Positions 34,846 through 46,023 of a stretch of 64,000 nt of DNA are shown here, in pieces. Under the pieces are notes generated by a model. That model worked only from the letters and a program-made list of their open reading frames with translations. It did no database searches and had not been told where the DNA came from. The translations under genes were made by a program, and so were the position numbers. Source of the DNA: Gnetum montanum (taxonomy: Eukaryota > Streptophyta > Gnetopsida > Gnetales > Gnetaceae); assembly GCA_015680685.1 (NCBI GenBank), contig MNCI01022139.1:21393-85392 (forward strand), read 5' to 3'. How positions within the stretch are numbered: position 1 is the stretch's first letter; each line of letters opens with the position of its first letter.

Positions 34846-34910
34846 CTATATATAGCACTGCATCGACCCCACCGCTGCCACCGCTGCCACCGCTGCCACC
34901 GCTGCCTTTG
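34846..34910 (-). promoter_or_regulatory. Putative promoter of the antisense gene: TATA box and CCGCTGCCA repeats
   Basis: ctatatatag at 34846-34855 stands 450 bp upstream of the exon 1 ATG in the right orientation. Directly upstream of it, four tandem copies of the 9-bp unit ccgctgcca (34872-34907) form a GC-rich block in an otherwise AT-rich spacer. This order fits a core promoter with tandem upstream elements. No expression evidence is available from sequence. Confidence 0.55.
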
Positions 34911-35104
34911 ATTTCAATGAATATTTTATTAATTTTATTTAAAAATTATTCAAAATGCAAAATACAAAAAAAATATATAAAAAAAAATGAACACTACCAC
35001 ATGCTAATTTCCTCATAAACTAACTTCGGATGCCCACACTGAATGTTTTGACGCAAACTCTTCAAAGCAAATCATACGATAACTGGGCATCGTCAAATCA
35101 CACA

Positions 35105-35325
35105 TCCGGCCCGGTAAGGCATTAAAATGCCACATACAGCCCACACGCGGCCCGGTAAGGCCTTAAACTACCACACACGACCCGGTAAGGCCTTAAACTG
35201 CCACACATGGCCCGGTAAGGCCTTAAACTGCCACACACGGCCCGGTAAGGCCTTAAACTGCCACACACGGCCTGGTAAGGCCTTAAACTACCATGCGTCC
35301 CGGTGCGACAATAAACCACCATCGT
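35105..35325 (+). repeat. 30-bp tandem repeat before RT in C
   Basis: About seven units of ggcccggtaaggccttaaac + tgccacacac. The units share the frame ggcc...ggccttaaact with the two copies at 29708-29765, on the other side of the antisense gene. The open frames on both strands here are repeat translations. Confidence 0.8.
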
Positions 35326-35345
35326 GCATGTACACATGATTTACG

Positions 35346-36650
35346 TTGCCAACAAACATGAAACAACACATATCAGCTCATTCTGCCCTCTGTTTATTGG
35401 CAGGAGCAAGCCTAATGGATTGTCAGCATTTATCCACACCCTTGATCATTGATGGACCATATGGAAAGATCACAAGAGAAATCGACATAAATTCCATCAA
35501 CTTAGGTACATCAACGGACGACACAATCATAGCCTCAATGCAACAAACACTAGATAGCTACAAAGGTATGACAAAATCTCTTGACATAGAAGCCGATAGC
35601 ATCACTGAAGACCCATTGACTGAAACCCCCATCGCTATGCTTGATGGTGAAATTAAAATATTAAAATTAAGTACACTATTGTAACCTCAACTGGCCAAAG
35701 ACATAGAAGATGTGCTTTGAGACAACATAAAAGCATTCTCTTGATCTTACACTGACATGCCCAGGTTAGATCCTTGAATCGTCCAGCACAATATTATCCT
35801 TGATCCAAAATTGAGGCTAGTAAAACAAAAGGCACGAAAGGTTAAACCTGAGGTAGCATTGGCAGTTCGCAATGAGATTACCAAACTTTATCAGGCAGGT
35901 TTCATTCAGGCTGTTGATTACGCCGATTGGGTATCCAACATGGTCATTGTCCCGAAAAAGAATGGAAGCGTTCGCTTATGCATTGACTTCCGGGATCTCA
36001 ACGTTGCAACCATAAAAGATGATTTTCCCCTACCCAACATTGATCAACTTGTTGACTCAACCATTGGGCACGCCTTATTATCTTTTATGGATGGCTTCTC
36101 AGGATACAACCAGATATGCATTAATCTAGAGCATCAGCTTCGGACTACCTTTATGACACCATGGGGAATCTTTTGTTACACAATGATGCCCTTCGGTCTC
36201 AAGAACGTTGGGGCCACATATCAAAGGGCAATGACATTTATTTTTAGCGATTACATGTTGCACTCGCTCAACGACTATGTGGACGATATCGTGGTTAAAT
36301 CAAAAACATCAGAACAACATGTACAAAATCTTGACCTAGTACTAAAGCGTTGTTTAAAATATGAGCTGAGACTTAACCTAAAGAAATGTGTCTTCGAAGT
36401 CAAAACAGGAAAAATGCTTGGATTCATAGCCTCGGAAGCAGGGATACGAGTAGACCCCGATAAAGTTAAGGCCATAACAAACTTAAAACCACCTAGCAAC
36501 CTTACCGAACTTCGAGGTCTACAAGGTAGATTACAGTTTATTAGGTGTTTCATAGAAAAACTAACGGACAAGTTGAAACCTATGAACCACTTGCTACGCA
36601 AGAACGTCCATTTTGAATGGACTCCATAGTGCCAGGAAGCATTTGACAAT
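35346..36650 (+). pseudogene. Reverse transcriptase (C)
   Basis: Upstream segment INLGTSTDDTIIASM and the decayed SYTDMPRLDP (35740-35775) match the lead-in to RT of Tat/Athila elements. The core 35811-36629 is open: VRNEITKLYQAGFI, VSNMVIVPKKNGSVRLCIDF, FMDGFSGYNQI, MPFGLKNVGATYQRAM, catalytic YVDDIVVK (about 36277-36300), LGFIASEAGIRVDPDKVKAI and LQGRLQFIRCFIEKL. Motifs are intact, but stops upstream (about 35682, 35718) and a TAG at 36627 break the polyprotein. Confidence 0.9.
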
Positions 36651-37140
36651 ATTAAAATAGCACTTGTTCAACTACCCATAATTTATCCACCTCAAAATAA
36701 TAAACCAGTTTACATCTACCTTGCCACTTCGGACTCATCAATAACGTCCATGCTTTGCCAGAAACAAGGTGATGGAACCAAAGTCCTTGTCTACTACTTA
36801 AGCCATGCATTAGTAGCCCATGAGAAGAAGTATAACGAGGTGGAGAGGTCATGTTTAGCCCTAATCTTTTCCTTAAAGAAATGGCGACATTACCTCTTCC
36901 ATAACCAAGTCAATATAATCTGCAAGGATAATGTGCTCAGAGCCATCATAGGAAACATTTATGAGTCAAGTAGAATAGCCTGTTGGAAAGCCATAATAGC
37001 TGAGTTTGATCTACACTACATAGCGCAATCATCAGTTAAGGGTCAAGCCATAGTGAATCAAATGATCACGTCACCAACGCATGATCAAGCAACGATAGAG
37101 CCAGAGTTCCCTGATGAAAATGTGAGTGCAATAGACATAG
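36651..37140 (+). pseudogene. First RNase H (C)
   Basis: This degrades the RNA strand during reverse transcription. Pieces are VYIYLATSDSSITSMLCQ, VYYLSHALVAHEKKYNEVER, CLALIFSLKKWRHYL and ICKDNVLRAIIGN, where Asp stands for the usual TDH. It follows RT in the same frame after one stop. In Tat elements this domain is thought to be reduced to a connection once the second RNase H was acquired. Confidence 0.75.
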
Positions 37141-37560
37141 TACCCGATAACTACGATGCCATTTTGAACTTTGATGGAACATCCACCTTTCGAGGGGGAA
37201 GTGCTACCGCCGTCATCACCTATCCCTCCGGGGAGATCCAACCCTTTGCTTATCATTTCGACTTTCACTATACCAACAACGTAACAGAGGTCTCCTTAGA
37301 GGTCTCATGGCAGCACAAGCTTCAGACATCACACGACTAGTGGTCAGAGGAGACTCACAATTGGTTTTGAACCAAGTCACGGATGTTGATATATGCAAAG
37401 TGCAACATTTACAACCATACTGTGACTTAGCCAAACACTTAATGAGGCAATTCGAAAACATGGACATGCAACATGTCTCCAGAAACGATAATACCATCGC
37501 AGACGCACTAGCCATGCTAGCGCTAAACATTTCACCTGACATGTTCCATATGTTGCCAAG
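37141..37560 (+). pseudogene. Second, archaeal-type RNase H (C)
   Basis: NFDGTSTFRGGSATAVI, YTNNVTEVSLE, VVRGDSQLVLNQV and NTIADALAMLAL give the D-E-D-D set of the plant-style RNase HI that Tat elements carry. One frameshift near 37305 splits it between two open segments. It marks the lineage of C. Confidence 0.8.
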
Positions 37561-38884
37561 CTCCATAATCAGTTGTGCTAAACCCATAACTGATACTCTC
37601 AATACATTACCAATTGCATCGGTTAGTACAACACACACGGTAGAATGGTATGATGACAAAAAAGAGTACCTTCTACACGGTGAAACACCGCGACATCTAA
37701 CAAATGCACATAAAGATGCAGTACAAAAGTATTCTCGGCAATATACACTGGTAGGGGATACATTGTGTCGTCGATCTTACGAAGGCATACTGCTAACATG
37801 CGTTAGTGGTGCTGATGCCCAAACCATCGTCGAGCAAGTACATGATGGACTATGCAGAGGACACATAGCACCTAAAGCAATGGCAACAAAAATAAGACGC
37901 TTAGGCTATTATTGGCCACATATGGAGTATGACTATCTCTCCAAGGCTAAAACATGCAGTACCTATCAAAGACATAGTAATCTGATCCATGTCCCACCAA
38001 ATGAGTTACATACAGCGCAAATCACATGGCCCTTTCAAAAGTGGGGTTTAGACCTTATCGGACCAATAACACCCTCATCTTCCACAGGGCATAGCTTCAT
38101 CATAACCGCAACAGAGTATTTCACGAAGTGGGTAGAAGCTGTTCCCCTTCGAAAAACCACATCCAAACACGTATGCAACTTCATTCTTGAAAACATTGTA
38201 ACTCGTTTTGGCATCCCCATGACCATCATCACCGATAATGGGCCACAATTCAGCAGTGCCGAAACCAAAACATTCTGTGAAAGTCTGGGGATCAAGAACT
38301 CATTTTCATCCCCTTACTACACTCAGAGCAATGGGCAAGCTAAGGCCACAAATAAAACCATCATTATAGTACTTAAAAAGATGCTTACCCAAAGCAAGAA
38401 AAGATGGCACGAGCAGCTGGTATACGCACTGTGGGCTTATTGTACTACGCATCGGACTTCAACAGGTAAAATGCCATATAGTCTTGTTTATGGTTCAGAA
38501 GCTGTTGTACCCTTGAAATTACAGGTACCGTCTTTAAGGATCACACTTTCCGAACTGCTTGACGAAAGGTAAAACAATGACCTACGCATCATTGACTTGG
38601 ACTCGGTGGAGGAAGAACGCATACGTGCACTCGATCAAATTGAATTGTACCAAAAACAACAACGACAACGCCATCGGCACGACGTTCATAAACGCCCTAT
38701 CAAGGAAGGTGACCTTGTACTTAAGGTTGTTCGGGAACGCTCGAACAAATTCTTAGCCAACTGGGAAGGGCCCTACTTGGTCACCAAAGCATACGACAAC
38801 GGAGCATTCAGGTTGGCTGATATGGAAGGGAATGAGCTTGCAAATCCGACCAATCACTTATTTTTGAAACCGTTCCACATTTGA
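37561..38884 (+). pseudogene. Integrase (C)
   Basis: The His/Cys region reads VHDGLCRGHIAPKAMATKIR...GYYWPHM...CSTYQ; the second Cys of the usual C-x2-C is Tyr. Core: WGLDLIGPI (first Asp), IITDNGPQF (second Asp, about 38235), and NGQAKATNK (about 38329-38355), where the catalytic Glu is Lys. The C-terminal part after a stop at 38570 reads FLANWEGPYLVTKAYDNGAFRLADMEG (38750-38835), a chromo-less end with the GPY/F motif. The main frame 37307-38572 is long and open, so the Lys is the decisive defect. Confidence 0.88.
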
Positions 38885-40287
38885 GTATAGGCTCAGGTAC
38901 ATGCTCATCCTGGAATCATGATGGTAAACTGATACTACAGCTCGTCCTGGAATCACAACGGTAAACTGATACCAAAGAATGTCTGCAAAGAAAATAAACT
39001 AGCACCAGTTCGGTATGATAGTGAACTGCCACAGTCACATTCACCAGAGTCTGCTAAGACTATAAACTAGTTTGCCTCTTCACGGTCTACCAAGACTAGA
39101 AACTGGCAATGTACCATCAGCCACGACGCAAAACGGGAAATGTCCAATGGGTCATGACATAAAACTAACCCATGACAGTCAACTACAACTATAAACTAGC
39201 AATTTTCTCTTTGGTATCTCGATCTGTGGCTGCATCCCAACTTCATCAGAGCCGTTGCATCGCTCGCCATCAGTCGATCCTACCAACATTGCTGCCATTC
39301 ATATACAGTGCCTGAAATCTCATCCGGTGCCTTCGTTTCATCAGTAGCTGTTTAAGTCTAAGCTTGCTTACTCACTCATGGTTTTCTTGTCTTCTTGGAG
39401 TTGTGTTTGCAGGATGACACTCAGAGGTGTTCGTACAAGAATGCACTTCGTCATAAGCAGCAAGGTGAGACGTTGTTCACAACACACGTGGCAAGACTAA
39501 ATCAAGCTATTCACTAGTACATCTCCCGTTACATGTCCCACCTATCCCTCAACATCTCCTACTTGGTTACATACCAAACACACCCAGTACAGCCCAAAAC
39601 ATTGAACATATTGTTGCATACTACACCACTCTTAGGCGATTGCAACCCGCAACATGGCATTTGAGCATGTGCAAAAGATCGAAAAAAAAATCGTCCCTTC
39701 CCACATAAAATACAAAGTGGGACGGCAGTTGCTTCGAAAGCAAACGCTCATGTCTAAAACAATCAAGTAACATCCCGTTGCATGGCTTTGGCTCTCTGCC
39801 AATAGGTTCCCCCTAAACACTAAACAAGGGCCTTGCTCCTCCAAAAGATGCAACACATCATCACGTGGCTTTGGCTCTCTACCAACAGGTTCCCGCTAAA
39901 CACTAAACAAGGGCCCTGTTCCTCCAAAGGACGTAACCCATCATCATGTGGCTTTGGTTTTGCCAACAAGTCCTCTTGAATACTAAGCAAGAGTCTTGTA
40001 CCGCCAAAGGACATACACATCATGTTTTGATACCAAGAAGATAAGCATGACCTGCACACATACCCGGACACCCTCTCCACCACGCATGAGCCCTTAATTT
40101 GTTACCAATCTCTACAATTTTCATTTCCCTACCAAATACCAATTTCACTTCCCCAATCCTATGTATTACTGAACATGGTACGATGACGTCTAGCTAGGTG
40201 GCAAAGGACAATGTCTCTATTAAGTTACTTGCGGTGTTTTGCACTTCTTTGTCGACACTTCTTGGGTCGATTCTTCCAAGTGTCAAC
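38885..40287 (+). other. 3' UTR of C
   Basis: It opens with spaced words ending in -aaact(g/a) (38900-39210), for example tcctggaatcacaacggtaa + actgatacc, like those at 29600-29770. Three 82-bp tandem units lie at about 39770-40025 (marker tggctttgg at 39783, 39866, 39948). No conserved reading frame was seen. Confidence 0.6.
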
Positions 40288-40300
40288 AAAGAGGGGCCAA
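40288..40300 (+). other. Polypurine tract (C)
   Basis: aaagaggggccaa directly before the LTR start tgaaacacca. It is the expected plus-strand primer. Confidence 0.75.
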
Positions 40301-41810
40301 TGAAACACCACAAAATTTTGAGCTTAGTACTTCTCCAACAAGAATCAAGCTAAGTGATGATGTTCCCTAGCATGAATAAAGCTAGAGGGCCCCACAGATA
40401 GCTTCAAGCAAAATCGAACTCAATAAGGAGCAGTTCCCTAGGACCTGCCAACGAGCGCGACCACATCTGCTACCAAAAAAGGCAACTTCGGAGCTCAAGA
40501 TACTTAATCTTCACTAAGTATGCATTCTCAGCATATACGCTCAGCGTATACGCCCAACATTCACAGCGTATATGCCTAGCGTATACGCTCGAGTATGCAT
40601 TCACAGCGTATACGCCGAGCATACACGACCAGCGTACATGCCTCACATGTATGCTCAGCATGTATAACTAGTGTATACGCTTGGTATGCAACCTTTGAAG
40701 ACAACATGGAAACAGCACTGCAGAGCAAAAACTTTGTACAAAGTGTCAACTCACACAAATGAAGCAATCATCAGATGTCGACATCATGCATTCTGAAGTT
40801 TATACGCTGAACATGCACGCCCTATACGCCTAGCGTATACGCTCAGGGTATACACCTGGCGTGTACACCCAGCGTATACGCCCAACATGTACAAAGTGTA
40901 CAACCAATGTTAGATCAAGGTCAACCAAGCTAAAGATCTACAAGCAGCATCTTCATGGCATCCGAATTTAAATCTGAAGACCGAAAGACTTCTTTTGCTT
41001 TGATCAAGTCTGTATGCCCAAGTCATACGTCCAACGTGTATATGCTAGCGTACAACGATATATGCTAGTGTACAGCTGTTTACGCTGGTGTGTAGCATGT
41101 TGTATATTTGTAGATTTCATTCTTTCGCACCTGGTCAACGCGCCACATGTTACCTGACCCGGGAATCTAGCATTCCACAGCCAATCATCCCCTCTCAAAA
41201 CCTGAGTCCCACATCTACACTTGTATAAAAACCTTAATTTTTCACTAGACAAAGGAGTTGGTAATTTTGATCAAAAAACCAAAGAAAAATAGAGAGAGAC
41301 AAAGACGCTAAGAAACCAGAGCAAACACCTTGTATGCTGGATCTCGACCCTGCACGCTGAGCATACAACTTTTACACTGTGTCTGCAGTTAAACCCAGCA
41401 TACAATCATCCCTGCATTCAACAGGGCTATTCGTCCACCTTGTGTCAAAGTCACAACTGCGTTAGACCGGTGCATTGTAACTTTTTATTTAGCAATAATA
41501 TTGTTACATTTCTTTGCTAAAATCTGTTATAGTTTTTCTTTCATTGTTACATGTTTACTGCTTACGCTCTTGTATGTTTACGTTACGCTCTATTTTACAT
41601 TCGTTACGTCGTTTACGTATAACCTAGCGTACAGTATATTGGTGGACGTTCAGGGAAATCCTTGCCTGATCCGCGTGTAGACCACTCAAGGTACTCTGCC
41701 TTCGTAATTCCAGCTTGCCCTCAAGTGAAGGTAGGGTCTTTTGTGCGTGTTCAGAGATCTGCAGGTTTCTGTTTCATTCCAGCCGAAGACCGACGATTTC
41801 AGATAGTACA
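40301..41810 (+). repeat. 3' LTR of C (1510 bp)
   Basis: Starts tgaaacaccacaaaatt, ends agatagtaca, and is followed by TSD attac (41811-41815). It matches the 5' LTR throughout with scattered substitutions and lacks the 60-bp duplication at the N of the 5' copy. It holds the same palindrome clusters (40530-40680, 40800-40900, 41030-41095). Confidence 0.9.
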
Positions 41811-41815
41811 ATTAC

Positions 41816-42285
41816 GAGCATATACGGGTGTGTACGACTAGTCAAGGAATTGACTGCTCATCACACTTAGGCTAGTTAGGTGCCTTAGTACGATCACTTT
41901 GAGCACGTGCGTTACATGTGGTGATCCCAGTAACGATTAGCATTTGGTAGCCACAGTTGCATAGTTCAGGGTGTGTACGGTCAGTGGGAATGGATGCTGA
42001 CGCTAGTTAATTTAGACTTAGGACATTAGTTAGAGTTACTTAGTTTCTCAACCCTTTGCTCTTAGCGTAGATGACATAAAACCAGAAAAGACCAAAAAAA
42101 TCATATGCCTCGGACTTACTTAACCATACACCGTGACAATAATAAGTAAGTCTGGGAAGACAACGAATGATTAACCATAAGTGTTCCATGGGGCGTTTAG
42201 GCATTTAGTCTATTGAGTTCAACCAGATCGTGCCTGCTACGCTTGTTTCGTATGGTTGAGTGTAGGGGTACCTCGCCACTCATCA
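41816..42285 (+). repeat. 3' LTR of B2, right piece (470 bp)
   Basis: It resumes gagcatatacgggtgtgtac, matching 3761 onward in the B1 LTR, and ends ccactcatca. The two pieces add up to 917 bp against 931 bp in B1. TSD aatat follows at 42286-42290. Confidence 0.88.
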
Positions 42286-42290
42286 AATAT

Positions 42291-43340
42291 GAAAAACAAA
42301 AAGTTATAAAACCAAAAATGTGTAAAAAAAAAGTTGAAAGACTAAGGAGCCACTTAAAGTGTTAGCAAGGATGACCATCTCCCCTATGACTAAGTTGGAA
42401 GGAGGAGATTCGAAAGATTAAGCATGGTTGTTCATCTGGCGAGGTGTTTGTTGAATTTTTTAGCTTGGGCTCATGGAAAGGTTTTAGTTGTTGGATGTTG
42501 ACTAATTGCTTCTTGTCTGGGCTATCAGGTTTATATATAATCATGGTCCCAAATGGAAAGGTCTCTTTGATAATGTAAGGTCCTTCCCATAATGTTTGAA
42601 ACTTGGTTCTTTAAGGTATGTGTCTAGGATTCTAGTAGAGAACCTTGTCTCTTAGTTGAAACTTGGCTTTTCATATTTTGAGGTCATGGCATTTCTTGTT
42701 GAATGCCTTATGAATTTTGTTGGATGATAGGTCCATTAATCTATTTCCATCTAGCAAGTTGAGGTTCATTAATCTTTCCTTTTGTGTTAGACTTAGATTC
42801 ATATCAAGGTCATAAGCTGTAGAGAGTGTACAGAGCTCGGATTGAATGGGTAGTATTGGTAATTTTCTGTACATGAGCTCGTAGGGAGAATAACCTATGG
42901 GAACATTTCATGTAAAGTGATAGGCCCAAAGGAAATCATTTAATTTGGTGCTCCAGTCCCTTTGGTACTTACTAATAGTGCATGTTAGAATTTTCGTAAT
43001 CTCCCGATTAGTGACTTTAGCTTGACCATTAGCTTGAGGGTGATAAGGTGTTGTGAGTTTGTGCTCAACCTGCAAGCACTGCATAAGTTTTCGAAAAGTG
43101 GAACCTATGAAATGAGTTCCATTATTAGAAATTAATGCGTGAGGCACACCAAACCTATTTATGATGTTTTTTTATACAAAATAAGTAGCAGTAGTGGATG
43201 TGTAGTCGGTGACGGCTGTTGCTTTTGCCCACTTAGTGTAATAGTCAACCACGACTATTATATACGCCTTTCCATTTAACATAGGCGTGATAGGACCCAT
43301 AAAGTCAATGCCCCAAATATCGAATAGCTTGAGAGGTTGA
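42291..43340 (-). pseudogene. T-rich tract and integrase (D2)
   Basis: The polyprotein end (LVNIQQLKPFHEPK, FRISSFQLSHRG) is followed to the right by the core. First Asp is kept (FDIWGIDFMGP, about 43310); second Asp is Asn (LISNNGTHF, near 43130); Glu is Lys (ANGQAKVTNREI, near 43030). Stops and shifts are moderate. The A-rich plus strand at 42291-42350 is the T-rich tract split by B2. Confidence 0.8.
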
Positions 43341-45010
43341 ATCTATTATTGTGGCCCCTCCATTTGAGTTGTCATTCCATCATATCTCTAATAATGATGA
43401 CAAGTGTGGACGAACTGGTGTGCATCCTTGAAGATTGTTGGGTAGTAATATTCTACCATAAGGATTTTTATGGCTATGTGTCTCCCAGCATAATGACCCA
43501 CACAAGGGGCTTCGTTACACCCTAAAGAATGCATAGTTGATCTATGTAAGGGACACACTAGCATACTAGGTTGTCAGGACATACTTTGTAAAGGTTCCCA
43601 TTGATTTTCATGAAATGCTTAACTTGGTGAAGAAATTGTTGTTTCTTCTAGGTGTCCAACCCTTACAACAATTCTTACTTGAGTAGATAAGTAAGAATGA
43701 TGTCATACCATCTTGGTTTATTAGGCATTTGTGTGTTAATAGCTCCCACAAAAAGAGATTTGTCAAGAAATTGATCAAATAAGGGGCTCTCTTTCTCCTT
43801 GTCATCCCATCTTAGCCATGATAAGTGGTTGGTGACCAAATTTTTCACACCCTTTCGATCTACCATTGTGAGATCAAACTCTTGCAAAATCACAAGACAC
43901 CTTATGATATGGGGGCTCATCGTTGGTTTATTCATTAAAAATTAGATGGCACTATTATTTGTATGCATGAAAAATTTATAACCAAGCACATAGTGCTTGA
44001 ACTTTTCTAAGGCAAACACCATCACCATCAACTCTTTTTCTGTAGTGGTGTAGTTTAGTTGTGCACCTGTGATACTTTAGCTTGTGTAGTGAATGTAATA
44101 TGGACGTTTTTGATCATCCATCTACATAACCACTACCCTTAAAGCATAATTTGATGCATTGGTCATCACATGAAATGGCTTGGACCAATCAGGTGCTTGT
44201 AGAATTGGGGTCTCAATAAGCTTCTGTTGCAACTTTCTTTGTTAATTCAACCAACATCTTGGCAATTTTGGAAAATTTCTCAATGAAGCACCGGTAGTAG
44301 CTAGTATGACCAAGGAATGACTATACTTCTTTAACTTTTTTTAGTTGATAGGTTAGTCCTTGGATGACCCTTATCTTTTCAAGGTCCACCTCAATTTCTG
44401 CTTTTGAGATATGGTGCCTCAAGACTATGCCTTTCTGGATCATAAGATGGCTCTTTTGCCAATTGAGTCAGAGGTTTGTTTCAACACATCTCCTTAACAT
44501 CTACTTAAGACAGTCCAAGGCCTTCTTGAACGTAGCTCTATAGGTAGAAAAGTTATCAATGAAGACTTCTACCCTGTTACCAATTTGTTGTTGGAAAATG
44601 CTAAGAAATAATCATTGAAGTGTAGTTGGGGCATTACATAAATCGAATGGCATTTAATGGTAAGCAAAAGTCCCCCAAGGACTTGTGAATGTCATCTTTG
44701 CCTAGTTCTCTAGTGCGATTTGGATTTGGTTATAGCCACTATAACCATCTAGAAAGTTGTAGCAGTTGTGCCCAGAAATGGTGTCCAACACTTGGTTAAT
44801 AAAGGGCAATGAAAAATGATTTTTAAAAGGTGCCATATTAAGTAGCTAGAAGTCGATGCACACCCACCATTTACCTCCTTTCTTGGGCATGATCATGAGT
44901 GGGCTAACCCACTCACTATTTGCAATAAGATAGATGAATTTGTCCTTGAGGAGTTGCTCGATCTCCTCTTTGATAATCTACTGTAATTTGGGATTCAATC
45001 ACCACTATGA
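43341..45010 (-). pseudogene. RNase H and reverse transcriptase (D2)
   Basis: RNase H includes VILQEFDLTMVDRKGVKNLVTNHLSWL (43900-43820). RT includes KGIVLRHHISKAEIEVDLEKI and FLGHTSYYRCFIEKFSKIAK (44440-44250). The catalytic box reads FIDNFS (near 44570), with the second Asp changed to Asn. The N-terminal PKKGG-type motif lies near 44890. It is strongly decayed. Confidence 0.75.
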
Positions 45011-46023
45011 ATATCATTTTGGCTTAATGGTAGGGGTAGTGTATATCTGGTGTTGGCATATTCTTGGATCTATTCTTGTGAGCTTAGAATGTGACTAGGC
45101 AAAGGTTGTTGACCATTTTTCCACAATAGTCATCAACATCTTCTTTTGTCCTATAACAAGTTTGGCATTAATAATGATTAACCTTTCATTTTTTGAGAAC
45201 ACATACTCCATTCCGATCAATAGTATCTTTTTTTCAAGGGGTTCTTATTTGAAATTGTTAGGAATCTCTAACTCTCCCCAATTGATATCATCACTTACTC
45301 CCTCAGAGAGCTAGTGATGAACTTGCTCAATTTCATCCATATTTGTAACATAATCACACGTTAGGCCCTCAGTAGGTTTCATGTACAATGTACTACTGCT
45401 TGAATCAGCTGTCAGCCACTAGGTGCCTTCTTGCTTTGTGGCTACTGTGTATAAACATCTTTGGATTTTAGCTTTCGGTGCACATTGCTTGCATGCAGAG
45501 ATAGATGTTTGCTTCACTAACTATAGCTTTTGTACACAATGACACCTTGAATCACTATACGCAACACATGGAATCCTCTTCTTCTCAATCTTCCCAGATT
45601 AATTTTTTTGGATATGTCTAAGGAAAGATTTCTAATGCCCATTTTGGCATTAACAGTACTGAACCATGCCCTTTCCATAATAATTGGGAAGTCCCCCTTA
45701 CAGTTCTCCACCTTGATTACTAGAAAGTCGATAGGATATGACCACCCACAAACGGTGGTCATAATGTCTTCTAGTAATCCCAATGGAATAGTGATGGACT
45801 GGTTTGCCTACTCCAACCTGATATTGCTCTTCTTCAAAGGAGAAAGGTTCCATGTAGTGTACATCTCATGCGAGATTAGATTAACACTGGAACTAGAGTT
45901 AGGAAGAGCTTTACAAGGCTCATTCCCAGTAATTTGCAAATATACTAAGGGACTTCTGGGATAGGCTAACTTCCTAGGTAGGTTACCAGCATGAATCCAA
46001 TCAGATACATCATGGGTCAACAT
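45011..46023 (-). pseudogene. Protease and linker (D2)
   Basis: The lead-in DWIHAGNLPRKLAYPRSPL and the flap LEDIMTTVCGWSYPIDFLVI (45770-45700) are clear, and the end reads IIMERAWFS. The catalytic site reads ALPNSSSSVNLIS, so Asp-Ser-Gly has become Asn-Ser-Ser and the enzyme is dead. Confidence 0.75.

Larger units (their letters stand above)
23228..41810 (+). mobile_element. Element C: Tat-lineage Ty3/gypsy retrotransposon with an antisense intron-bearing gene
   Basis: 18.58 kb with two LTRs (1540 and 1510 bp), TSD attac on both sides (23223-23227, 41811-41815), gag and protease, then about 4.1 kb of minus-strand gene, then RT, a first RNase H, a second RNase H of the archaeal type, integrase, 3' UTR and polypurine tract. 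The two RNase H domains in a row are the known mark of the Tat lineage. Ogre elements, also Tat, have an intron between protease and RT, which is exactly where the antisense block sits here. Both LTRs are complete and alike, so C is the youngest insertion, but every sense gene has some stop or shift. Confidence 0.88.
17809..42285 (+). mobile_element. Element B2: non-autonomous gag-protease element, 3' LTR split by C
   Basis: 5' LTR (partly in the N gap), gag, protease remnant, the same RT-integrase deletion as B1, 3' UTR, polypurine tract and 3' LTR. The 3' LTR is interrupted after 447 bp by element C and resumes at 41816. The TSD aatat flanks the whole. Without C the element is about 5.9 kb as assembled. 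Confidence 0.88.

Noticed and set aside
34645-34911. Tyr/Ala-rich open frame on the plus strand
   Set aside because: It is a translation of the tacgct repeat and the 9-bp repeat upstream of the antisense gene.
35122-35339. Open frames of about 70 codons on both strands
   Set aside because: They translate a 30-bp tandem repeat; 30 is a multiple of three, so stops are avoided by chance.
29578-35345. Antisense block of C as a later insertion of a separate transposon
   Set aside because: No LTR pair, terminal inverted repeat or target duplication could be seen at its edges; it cannot be excluded without other copies of C.
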